A model generated the notes under the pieces. It had not been told where the DNA came from, did no database searches, and saw only the letters and a list, made by a program, of their open reading frames with translations. Shown here in pieces: positions 33,740-41,900 of a DNA stretch of 64,000 nucleotides. Position 1 is the stretch's first letter, and each line of letters opens with the position of its first letter. The DNA comes from Myxococcota bacterium (lineage in GTDB: Bacteria > Myxococcota_A > UBA9160 > UBA6930). The stretch is from positions 208,420 to 272,419 of the forward strand of contig JANQOX010000021.1 of the NCBI GenBank assembly GCA_028285625.1, in the 5' to 3' direction. A program made the position numbers and the translations under genes.

Positions 33740-34725
33740 CCCTCTGGCTCCACGGCCTCGGTCACCACCATCCTGAGACCGAGATCACCAACCGCTTTCT
33801 CGAAGAGCTCGACATCGGCACCACCGACGCGTGGATCGTCGAGCGCGTGGGCATCCGGGCGCGTCGGACGGTGCTGCCTCTCGACTACCTACGCACCACG
33901 CGCAATGCCGACGTACGTGCGTCTGCGGAGGCGGCGGAACTCACCAATGCCCAGCTCGGTGCCGAAGCGGCGCGCATGGCGATCGCGCGCGCGGGCATCG
34001 AGCCCGAGCAAGTCGGGCTGGTCGTCTCGGGAAGCTCCGCACCGGACGTGACGACGCCGCCCGAAGCATGCGTCGTGGCGGCGGAGCTCGGGATCGAGTC
34101 CCCCGCGTTCGACATCAACTCGGCCTGCACGAGTTTCCTGGTCGAGCTCGACGTGCTGTCGCGCATGGCCGACACCCTGCCCGATTTCGTCCTCGCCCTG
34201 GGTATCGACGCCATGACGAAGGTCACCGACTACGGCGACCGCGCCTCGGCGGTGCTCTGGGGCGACGGCGCCGCTGCGGCGGTCCTCTCGCCACGCGTTC
34301 CGGGGCGAGCACGGGTGCTCGGCACGAGCGTGGCCAGTGACCCCGGGCGCTACGAGAAGGTGGTGGTGCCGCGCGCCGGCTACTTCGGCCAGGACGGGCG
34401 CGCCGTGCAGATGTTCGCGATCAAGAAGAGCGCCGAGGGGTTCGAGCACCTGCGTCGCGAGTACGCCGAGCCGGGCCGACCGCTCCACTTGATCGGCCAC
34501 CAGGCCAACCTGCGCATGCTCGAGGCGGTCGCCCGCCGCTGCGACGTCGCGCCCGAACGCCATCACACCCACGTCGAGTGGTTCGGCAACACCGGCGCGC
34601 CCGGGGCCGCTTCGGTGGCTTCGCAGCACTGGGACAAGTGGCAGGCGCACGATGACATCGCGTGGGTCGGCGTGGGCGGGGGCCTGACCTGGGCCCGCGC
34701 CCTGCTGCGCTTCGAAGAGAACTGA
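33736..34725 (+). CDS. fabH: 3-oxoacyl-ACP synthase III (KAS III, FabH-like)
   Basis: A 329-residue thiolase-fold condensing enzyme that starts chains by condensing acyl-CoA with malonyl-ACP. The triad is complete: Cys131 in INSACTSFL, His255 in IGHQANLRM and Asn285 in FGNTGAPGAA. The N-terminus DAWIVERVGIRARR matches the FabH family. It starts at a TTG whose TTGA overlaps the enoyl reductase stop, so it is translationally coupled. Loops after residue 45 differ from housekeeping FabH, so an unusual starter acyl-CoA is possible. It lies second in the operon, before a gap of 60 bases to the ketoreductase. Confidence 0.88.
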   Translation: MTLWLHGLGHHHPETEITNRFLEELDIGTTDAWIVERVGIRARRTVLPLDYLRTTRNADVRASAEAAELTNAQLGAEAARMAIARAGIEPEQVGLVVSGSSAPDVTTPPEACVVAAELGIESPAFDINSACTSFLVELDVLSRMADTLPDFVLALGIDAMTKVTDYGDRASAVLWGDGAAAAVLSPRVPGRARVLGTSVASDPGRYEKVVVPRAGYFGQDGRAVQMFAIKKSAEGFEHLRREYAEPGRPLHLIGHQANLRMLEAVARRCDVAPERHHTHVEWFGNTGAPGAASVASQHWDKWQAHDDIAWVGVGGGLTWARALLRFEEN

Positions 34726-34785
34726 GCGCAGCGCCACGAGGCGTGTGCGTCGCGCGGCGAGCGCGACGACCGGAGGAGAACGGGT

Positions 34786-35514
34786 TTGAGCGAGTCGAAG
34801 ATCGCATTGGTGACGGGTGCGGCCACGGGCATCGGGGCGGCGTGCGCACGTGCGCTGGCCGACCAGGGACTGCGGGTTGCGGTGCACTACCGCGGCAGCG
34901 AGGCCGCGGCCCTGGAGCTGGTCGAGAAGCTGCCCGACGCGTTCGCCCTGCGCGCCGACCTCTCCGACCCCGAGCAGGTCGATGGCCTGATCGCGGAGCT
35001 GAAAGAGCGCGCCGGTCGGCTGGACGTGCTGGTGAACAACGCAGGCGTCAACACGAACGCGCCGCTGCCCGCCATGAAGCTCGATGACTACGACCTGGTG
35101 GCCGGACTCACGCGCGGCACCTGGTATCTGACCAAGCTGGCCCTGCGCCGCTTCATGCTGCGTCAGAAGTCCGGGCGCATCGTGAACATCTCGAGCGTCG
35201 TAGGCCACGTCGGCAATCGCGGGCAGAGCCCGTACACCATGGCCAAGGCGGGGCTCGACGCCTTCACGAAGTCGATCGCCCAGGAGCTCGCGGGCCGCCC
35301 GATCCTCGTCAACTCGGTGGCACCCGGCTTCATCGAGACCGAGATGACCCGCGATCTGCCCGAAGAAGCCCGCAACGCGATCCTCTCTCGCGTGCCGCTG
35401 GGCCGTATGGGCACGCCCGAAGAGGTCGCCGAGGTCGTCGCCTGGCTCGCCACCGGCGCGACCTACGTGCACGGCACGGTCCTTCATGTGAACGGGGGCA
35501 TGTACGGTGGGTAG
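34786..35514 (+). CDS. fabG: 3-oxoacyl-ACP reductase (FabG-like SDR)
   Basis: A 242-residue classical SDR that reduces 3-oxoacyl-ACP to 3-hydroxyacyl-ACP. It shows TGAATGIGAACARAL near residue 9, VNNAGVNTNA near 83, ISSVVGHVGN with the catalytic Ser near 133, and YTMAKAG (Tyr-x3-Lys) near 148. The ending VLHVNGGMYGG is typical of FabG. The TTG start is supported by GGAGGAG 7 bases upstream, the strongest ribosome-binding site in the operon, which suggests independent high-level translation. The dehydratase gene begins 8 bases before its stop. Confidence 0.88.
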   Translation: MSESKIALVTGAATGIGAACARALADQGLRVAVHYRGSEAAALELVEKLPDAFALRADLSDPEQVDGLIAELKERAGRLDVLVNNAGVNTNAPLPAMKLDDYDLVAGLTRGTWYLTKLALRRFMLRQKSGRIVNISSVVGHVGNRGQSPYTMAKAGLDAFTKSIAQELAGRPILVNSVAPGFIETEMTRDLPEEARNAILSRVPLGRMGTPEEVAEVVAWLATGATYVHGTVLHVNGGMYGG

Positions 35515-35965
35515 CCCCGACGATGCCGCCCTGCGCAAGCGCGTGCTCGAAGCCATTCCCCAGCGCGAGCCCTTCCGCTTCGTGGACGAGATCCTGACGC
35601 TCGACGAGGACCGCGTGGTGGGGGCCTATACCTGGCCCCCTTCGGCGGACTTCTACCGCGGCCACTTTCCCGGCAACCCGGTCACGCCCGGGGTCCTGTT
35701 GCTCGAGTGCATGGCGCAGTGCAGCGTCGTGCCCATGGCGATCCACCTGCGCAATCTCGCAGGGGGTGCCGGCGAGGCGACGCCGCTCTTCACCGACGCC
35801 GCCGTGGACTTCACCGGCCTGGTCGCGCCCGGCACGCGGGTCGAGGTGGAGGCCGAGAAGGTCTACTACCGGCGCGGCAAGCTCCGGGTCGAGGCGCGCA
35901 TGCGCGACGCGGAAGGCCGCATCGTCTGCTCTGGCACGCTCTCGGGCATGGAAGTGCGGACGTGA
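35507..35965 (+). CDS. fabZ: 3-hydroxyacyl-ACP dehydratase (FabZ-like hotdog protein)
   Basis: A 152-residue hotdog-fold dehydratase that converts 3-hydroxyacyl-ACP to trans-2-enoyl-ACP. The active-site block GHFPGNPVTPGVLLLECMAQ contains the catalytic His53 and Glu67, exactly the FabZ pattern. IPQREPFRFVDEIL near residue 17 is the typical N-terminal strand. The GTG start lies inside the last codons of fabG, and the stop overlaps the next gene by four bases (GTGA). No isomerase (FabA-type) signature is apparent, so the system would make saturated chains unless another enzyme intervenes. Confidence 0.9.
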   Translation: MGSPDDAALRKRVLEAIPQREPFRFVDEILTLDEDRVVGAYTWPPSADFYRGHFPGNPVTPGVLLLECMAQCSVVPMAIHLRNLAGGAGEATPLFTDAAVDFTGLVAPGTRVEVEAEKVYYRRGKLRVEARMRDAEGRIVCSGTLSGMEVRT

Positions 35966-37239
35966 GGCGTGTCGTCGTGACCGGGCTCGGCGTGATCGCG
36001 CCCAACGCCAACGGCGTGGCCGACTTCGAGTTGGCACTCCGCAAGGGCCACTCGGGCGTGCGTCACCACGAGGGGATGGCCGACGCGGGGCTCGTCTGTC
36101 AGGTGGCCGGAATGCCCGATGGCGTGGATGCGCTCGCCGAAGCGAGCTTCAGCGAGCTCGATCTGCGTGCGATGAACGCGGGCCAGCGCTACGCGGCCCT
36201 GGCTGCGCTCGAGGCCTGGCGCGCCGCGGGCCTCGCCGTGCCCGAGCCCGACGACGACCGTGTCGATTGGGACAGCGGTGCCATCCTGGGCACTGGCATC
36301 GGCGGCATGGACACCATCGTCGAGCGGGTGGTGCCGCTGGTGGCGTCCAGGAAGGCCCGTCGCCTGGGCTCGACCGCGGTGGAGCAGGTGATGGCGAGCG
36401 GCATCTCGGCCCGGGTCTCGGGCTTGCTCGGACTCGGCAACCAGGTGACGACGAACTCGAGCGCCTGTGCCACCGGGGTCGAGGCACTCTGGATGGGCGC
36501 AGAGCGGATCCGCGCGGGCCAGGCCGAGCGCATGCTCTGCGGTGGCGCCGAGGGAGGTGGCGAGTACATCTGGGCGGGGTTCGATGCCATGCGGGTGTTG
36601 TGCCGCAACCGCAACGACGAGCCCGCGCGCGCGTCGCGGCCGATGAGCGCCTCGGCGGGGGGCTTCGTGCCGGGCTGTGGAGCCGGGGCCATCGTGCTCG
36701 AGAGCCTCGAAAGCGCCGTCGAACGCGGTGTACCGATCCTTGCCGAGGTTGCCGGCGGCGCCGTGAACTGTGGCGGGCATCGCGGGGGCGGCAGCATGAC
36801 CGCGCCCAACCCCGAAGGCGTTCGCCGTTGCATCACCGATGCACTCCGCTGCGCCGGCATCGATGCCGCGGAGGTGGACGTGATCAGCGGGCACCTCACC
36901 GCGACCGGTGCCGACCCCAAGGAGGTAGCGGCCTGGGCCGATGCGCTCGGTCGCGGGCCCGGATCGCTGCCTGCGATCACGTCCACCAAGTCGCTGGTGG
37001 GTCACACCCTGGGTGCTGCGGGTGCCATCGAGTGCGTGGCTTCGGTGCTGATGCTCCGAGGTGGCTTCGTGCACGCGTCGATCAACTGCGAAGACGTGCA
37101 CCCCGAGATCGCCGCGCACGCAGGATCCATCGCCCACGAGACCCGGGCACTCGAAGCGCGCGTGCTGATGAAGGCGGGCTTCGGCTTCGGCGACGTGAAC
37201 GCCGCGCTGGCGTTCCGCCGCATGGACGATCTGGTCTGA
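35962..37239 (+). CDS. fabF: 3-oxoacyl-ACP synthase II (KAS II, FabF-like)
   Basis: A 425-residue elongating condensing enzyme. The Cys-His-His triad is present: Cys169 in SSACATGVEA, His312 in SGHLTATGAD and His349 in SLVGHTLGAAG, with Lys344 in TSTKS. The usual NAHGT segment around the first histidine is SGHLT here, a small departure from the FabF consensus. The N-terminus VVVTGLGVIAPN is typical. GTG 35962 overlaps the fabZ stop. ACP follows after a 50-base gap with its own ribosome-binding site. It elongates acyl-ACP with malonyl-ACP. No malonyl transferase gene is in the operon. Confidence 0.9.
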   Translation: MRRVVVTGLGVIAPNANGVADFELALRKGHSGVRHHEGMADAGLVCQVAGMPDGVDALAEASFSELDLRAMNAGQRYAALAALEAWRAAGLAVPEPDDDRVDWDSGAILGTGIGGMDTIVERVVPLVASRKARRLGSTAVEQVMASGISARVSGLLGLGNQVTTNSSACATGVEALWMGAERIRAGQAERMLCGGAEGGGEYIWAGFDAMRVLCRNRNDEPARASRPMSASAGGFVPGCGAGAIVLESLESAVERGVPILAEVAGGAVNCGGHRGGGSMTAPNPEGVRRCITDALRCAGIDAAEVDVISGHLTATGADPKEVAAWADALGRGPGSLPAITSTKSLVGHTLGAAGAIECVASVLMLRGGFVHASINCEDVHPEIAAHAGSIAHETRALEARVLMKAGFGFGDVNAALAFRRMDDLV

Positions 37240-37289
37240 ACCGCCGGACGGCGGCACTCGGACCCCAACCTCGAGACAGGAGAGCCGAC

Positions 37290-37535
37290 ATGGACCATCC
37301 GCAGATCGAAGAGAAGGTGAAGAAGATCCTCGAGCCCTACGTGAAGGACGCGACGGCGTTGGCGAACGCCGGTGCGGCCACCAGCATCCTCGACGACCTC
37401 GAGGTCAACTCGGCGCGTCTGGTGGACGTGGTGCTGGCGTTCGAGGACGAGTTCGACATCGAGATCGCCGACGAGGACGTCGATCAGGTGGCGAACATCG
37501 GCGACTGTGTCCGCTTGATTGCGGCCAAGCTCTAG
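37290..37535 (+). CDS. acpP: Acyl carrier protein
   Basis: An 81-residue acidic acyl carrier protein. The phosphopantetheine attachment site is Ser41 in LEVNSARLVDVV, where the usual DSL is NSA, so helix II begins differently from standard AcpP. FEDEFDIEIADEDVDQV is the classic helix II-III region. ATG 37290 has AGGAGA 5 bases upstream. Its position between the KAS II gene and an acyltransferase, with a phosphopantetheinyl transferase two genes on, suggests a dedicated carrier serviced by that transferase. The altered Ser context may help it avoid cross-talk with a housekeeping ACP, if one exists. Confidence 0.9.
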   Translation: MDHPQIEEKVKKILEPYVKDATALANAGAATSILDDLEVNSARLVDVVLAFEDEFDIEIADEDVDQVANIGDCVRLIAAKL

Positions 37536-37542
37536 AGACGCC

Positions 37543-38334
37543 TTGCCCGATCCCCTCGCCACACGAGACCGCCTGACCCTGGGTGTCCAGCGGGCCATGG
37601 GCTTCGTGCTCGCGCCCCTCTGGGTTCCCCTGGTGGCGGCGACCATGCGCTTCGTGCTGCGCTGGCGGCTGGGCGACGTGAGCGAGGTGCGTGCGCTCTA
37701 TCGGCGCGTGCGCAGCGAAAGCGATGCACCGCTGATGGTCTGCGCCAACCACCTCACGATGGTCGACTCGTTCCTGATCGCCTGGGCACTCGCGAGCCCG
37801 TGGCGGTACCTGTTCGACTACGCCGCGCTGCCGTGGAACACGCCCGAGCGCACGAACTTTGCGAGCCTGCCCTGGCAGCGCCTGCTCGCGTGGGTGGCCA
37901 AGTGCATCCCCGTCACCCGCGGCGGAGACCGGGCCGAGATGTCGCGCACGCTCGCGCAGGTGCAGCACGTGATGGCGAATGGCGAGTCGGTGTTGATGTT
38001 TCCCGAAGGGGGCCGCAGTCGCAGCGGGCGCGTGGACCCGCGCAGCGCGGCCTGGGGGGTGGGACGGCTGGTGCGCTCGCTGCCCGACTGCCGGGTCCTG
38101 TGCGTGTACCTGCGCGGTCGGGGTCAGGAGAGCATGTCGACCCTTCCCCGGCGCGGCGAGCGCTTTCAGGTACGCGCGGTCACTCTCGAGCCCAAGGCTC
38201 AGCGCGGTGGGTTGCGCGGCTCGGTGGAGGTCGCGCGGCAGATCACGGGATGTCTCGCCGCGTTGGAGTCGGACTTCCTGGCCGAAGGGGGGCTGGTGCC
38301 GGCCCCCGCCGCGGAGGCGACCGATGCTCGGTAA
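37543..38334 (+). CDS. plsC: 1-acyl-glycerol-3-phosphate acyltransferase-like (PlsC family)
   Basis: A 263-residue membrane-associated acyltransferase that would move the finished acyl chain onto a lipid acceptor. A hydrophobic N-terminal segment lies at about residues 9-34. The catalytic motif NHLTMVD (H-x4-D) is near residue 67, and the acceptor-binding FPEGGRSRSG near 152 is intact. TTG 37543, 7 bases after the ACP stop, is preferred. An upstream TTG at 37519 would overlap acpP. The 3' end overlaps the next gene by 11 bases. The acceptor could be lysophosphatidate or another hydroxylated lipid. Confidence 0.83.
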   Translation: MPDPLATRDRLTLGVQRAMGFVLAPLWVPLVAATMRFVLRWRLGDVSEVRALYRRVRSESDAPLMVCANHLTMVDSFLIAWALASPWRYLFDYAALPWNTPERTNFASLPWQRLLAWVAKCIPVTRGGDRAEMSRTLAQVQHVMANGESVLMFPEGGRSRSGRVDPRSAAWGVGRLVRSLPDCRVLCVYLRGRGQESMSTLPRRGERFQVRAVTLEPKAQRGGLRGSVEVARQITGCLAALESDFLAEGGLVPAPAAEATDAR

Positions 38335-38980
38335 CGACGTGGTGGACCTGCAGGGCGACATCGGCTGCCCCGAGACGCGTCACCCGCGCTTCGACCGCCG
38401 GGTGTTCGACCCCGCCGAGCGCGAGGCGCTCGGCCGAAGCGGCGCGCCCGAACGCCTGCGGTGGATGCTCTGGGCGGCGAAGGAGAGTGCCTACAAAGCG
38501 CTGCGCCGGATCGACCCCGAGGTGGTGTTCGCGCCGGCGAGTTTCGGGGTGACCCTCGAAGCGTCGGGTGAAGGCAGCGTGCGCCATGCGTCGCGCATCC
38601 AGCCGATTCCGATCGTGGTCCAGGAGACGCCGTCGCGTGTGCATGCCGCAGCGTCGCTGGGGGCCGAGCCCTGGCTCGCGCGGGTGGGCAGGCTCCTGCC
38701 GGGAGAGCGACGCGGAGACGCCGCACGGCGGCTCGCCGTCGACACCGCCGTGCAGCTACTCGATCTTCCCGCCGCCGAGCTCCGGGTGGCGCGACGCGAC
38801 CGCATGCCGGTGCTTACGCGCGCCCAGGCCGCGCTGCCCGTCGTGCTGTCGCTCTCGCACCACGGCCGCTACGCCGCCTGCGCCATCGCGCGGCTTCCCG
38901 CGGCGTCGGTCGCCCGGCACGACGAGGCCCTCGCGGGCTACGCTCCGGGTGCGCCGGCTCTTCTCGAGGTCGCTTCGTGA
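38324..38980 (+). CDS. 4'-phosphopantetheinyl transferase
   Basis: A 218-residue transferase that converts apo-ACP to holo-ACP by adding phosphopantetheine from CoA. It has the metal-binding N-terminal GNDVVDL motif and the WAAKESAYKAL motif (W-x2-KES-x2-K) near residue 50, with LSLSHHGRYAACAI further on. The order of motifs is closer to AcpS-type enzymes, but the length is intermediate between AcpS (~120) and Sfp (~230). ATG 38324 overlaps plsC by 11 bases, and its own stop overlaps the carboxylase gene by four (GTGA). It is the likely activator of the ACP in this operon. Confidence 0.85.
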   Translation: MLGNDVVDLQGDIGCPETRHPRFDRRVFDPAEREALGRSGAPERLRWMLWAAKESAYKALRRIDPEVVFAPASFGVTLEASGEGSVRHASRIQPIPIVVQETPSRVHAAASLGAEPWLARVGRLLPGERRGDAARRLAVDTAVQLLDLPAAELRVARRDRMPVLTRAQAALPVVLSLSHHGRYAACAIARLPAASVARHDEALAGYAPGAPALLEVAS

Positions 38981-41900
38981 CCCACGAACATCCGATCCGC
39001 CGACTCGCGATCGTGAACCGAGGCGAGCCCGCCATGCGCTGCCTGCGCGCGATCAAGTCGCTGCGTGCGCGCGAGGGCTCCGACCTCCAGGCGATCGCGA
39101 TCTACACCGACGTCGACTGGGACGCGCCGTACGTGCGTCACGCAGACCTCGCCGTTCGCCTGCCCGCGCCCCGCGGCGATGGCGCGGCCTGGCTCGATCA
39201 CGACCTGTTGATCGACGCCCTCCGGCGCGCGGCGGCCGACGCGGTCTGGCCGGGCTGGGGCTTCGTCGCCGAGGACCCGGCCTTCGCGGCCCGCCTGGCC
39301 GACGAGGGCATCGTCTTCCTCGGCCCTTCCGCAGAAGCGATGCGCGCGCTCGGCGACAAGGTGCTCGCCAAGGAGCTCGGCGAACTCGCGGGCGTGCCGG
39401 TGATTCCGTGGAGCGGCGGCGTGCTCGAGACCTTCGAGCAGGCGCGCGATGCGGCCGAACGGGTCGGCTACCCGCTGGTGGTGAAGGCCGCGGCAGGTGG
39501 CGGCGGTAGGGGCATTCGCCTGGTCGCGAAGGCCGAGGATCTCGAAGAGGCCTTCGGTTCGGCGGAGTCCGAGGCGCGGACGGCCTTCGGCGACCCGCGG
39601 CTCTTCCTCGAGAAGCGCGTCGATGGCGGCCGGCACATCGAGGTGCAGATCGCGGCCGATAGGCACGGCGTGGTGAAGAGTCTCGGCTGTCGCGATTGCT
39701 CGGTGCAGCGCCGGCATCAGAAGGTGCTGGAAGAGGCGCCGCCTCCGGGGCTCGACCCGGCCGTACGCGAACAGCTCGAGGATGCGGCCCGGCGCCTGGC
39801 GGCGCGGGTGGGCTACGTCGGGCTCGGGACGGTCGAGTTCCTGGTGAACGCATCCGGTCACCACCTGCTCGAGATGAACCCTCGGCTACAGGTGGAACAC
39901 GGCATCACCGAGGCGGTCACCGGGCTCGATCTCGTGGAACTGCAGATCCGGATCGCCCGTGGTGACTCGATCGAGTCCGTCGTGCCGCGAGAGTCGGGTC
40001 ACGCCATCGAAGCACGGGTCTGCGCCGAGGACCCGGACCAGGCGTTCCTCCCGGCGCCAGGGCGCGTGGTGCGGTTCGATCCGGCGCTCGGCCCACGCGT
40101 GCGGGTGGACACGGGTGTGGCCGTCGGCAGCACGGTGCCGCCCGCATTCGATTCGCTCGTGGCCAAGGTGATCGCGACTGGCGAAGATCGTGAAGAGGCA
40201 CGCGCGCGGTTGGCCGCGGCGCTCCTCGACTTCGACCTCGTGATCGAAGGAGGCGCCACCAACAAGGGCTGGCTGGGAGCACTGCTCGACCACGCCGACA
40301 TCCGGCAGGGCGCCGTCGACGTCGCTTGGCTCGACCGCGTCGATCCGGTGCAGGGCGATCCCGAGCGCGCCGTCCTCGCGCTCGTCACGGCCGCGATCCT
40401 CCGGTATCAGCGCGGTCGCCAGGCTGCACGGCTCAATCTCTTCTCCGACCCCAGCGTGCTGGGGCGCGAGCGCATCCCCGCTTCGGACGGTCAGGAGATC
40501 GACCTCGCCTACCAAGGCAGCCAGGTGCGGCTGCGCGTGCTGGCCGTCGGCTCCTGGCGCTACCGCGTGCACCTGGAGGGCCGCGTGATGACGGCGTGCC
40601 TCCGGGAAGAGGGGCGCCACGCGGCGCGTCTCGAGGTGGGGGGCCGCGTGCACCGCGTGCTGCACGACGTGGGCGAGGCGGGCCTGCGCGTGGAGATCGA
40701 GGGGCGTCCGTTCCGGTTCGGTTTCCAGTCGGCGGGCCAGGTGCGCGCCGGGGCCCCTGCTCTCGTCGTGGGCATCCACGTCGAGGTCGGAGACCGGGTG
40801 CGTGCGGGCGAGAGGCTCGGGCTGCTCGAGGCCATGAAGGTCGAGGTGGGTTTCGACGCACCCGTAGACGGCACCGTGGTCGAGTTGCGGGTGCGCCGTG
40901 GGCACCAGGTGGCGGCCGGGGACGTGATCCTGGTGATCGATCCCGAGGGCGCCGCTGCCGCCGAGTCGGCGAGCTCTCCTCCGCTGGCGTTTCCCGAAGA
41001 GGTCGACCGGCTGGCGCCGCTGTTCCGGGCCGAGGGCGACGAGCCCCTGGCCGTGCCCGACCTCGAGCGGGCCGACGCCGCGGGCCCCGACGCGCGACGC
41101 GCGGCACTCGAAGCTGCGCGCGAAGAGGTTCGCCGGGTACTGCTTGGCTACGACGCCTACCTGCCGCGCGCCGAGCGCCTGGCGCAGTTGCTCGAAGCGC
41201 CGCTTCCCGACGGACTCTCCGACGCGTTTCGATGGGAGCTGGCCGACCTGCGCCAGGAACTGCTGCTGTTCGCCGACGTCGCGACGCTGTTTCTGCGCTG
41301 GCCGCAGGGCTCGGTTTCAGGTGCTGCCGGACCCTCGAACCACGCCCGGCTGTTGATGTACGTGCGCCGCATGCGCGCGGCCGGGGCCGGCATCGACGAC
41401 GCGTTCCTGACGCTGGTGCAGCAGGCCCTTCGGCACTACGGCGTGGCGAGTCTCGAGCCGGACGACGGGCTCGAGCGCGCCGTCTTGCGCATGCTGGCTT
41501 CGCAGAGTCGGCCCGAGCTGAGGGACCGCCTGGTGTTGGCCCTGCTACGGCGCATCGCCGCGCTCGCGCGAGCAGGGGTCCACCTTGCGGACGACGAGCT
41601 GCTCGCCGACGCGTTGGGCCGCATCGCATCACTGCGGGGTCTGGTCGCGCACGCGGTCGCCGACGGCGCGGTCGAAGCGCGCTACGTGATCTTCGAACGG
41701 CCGCGCATCGAGCGGCAGGCCGAGCGCACCAGCAAGGAGGTGCAGGCCTGGCTCGATGCTGCAGAGTCGGCGCCCACGGCCCCGCCCGAGGAGGTCTTGC
41801 GCCAGCTCGCCGACGCGCCACGCGGCGTCTTCGAACGCGTGGGGCGCTTCCTCGACGACCCCGATCCCCGGCGCCGAGCCATCGCGCTCGCCGCCCACGG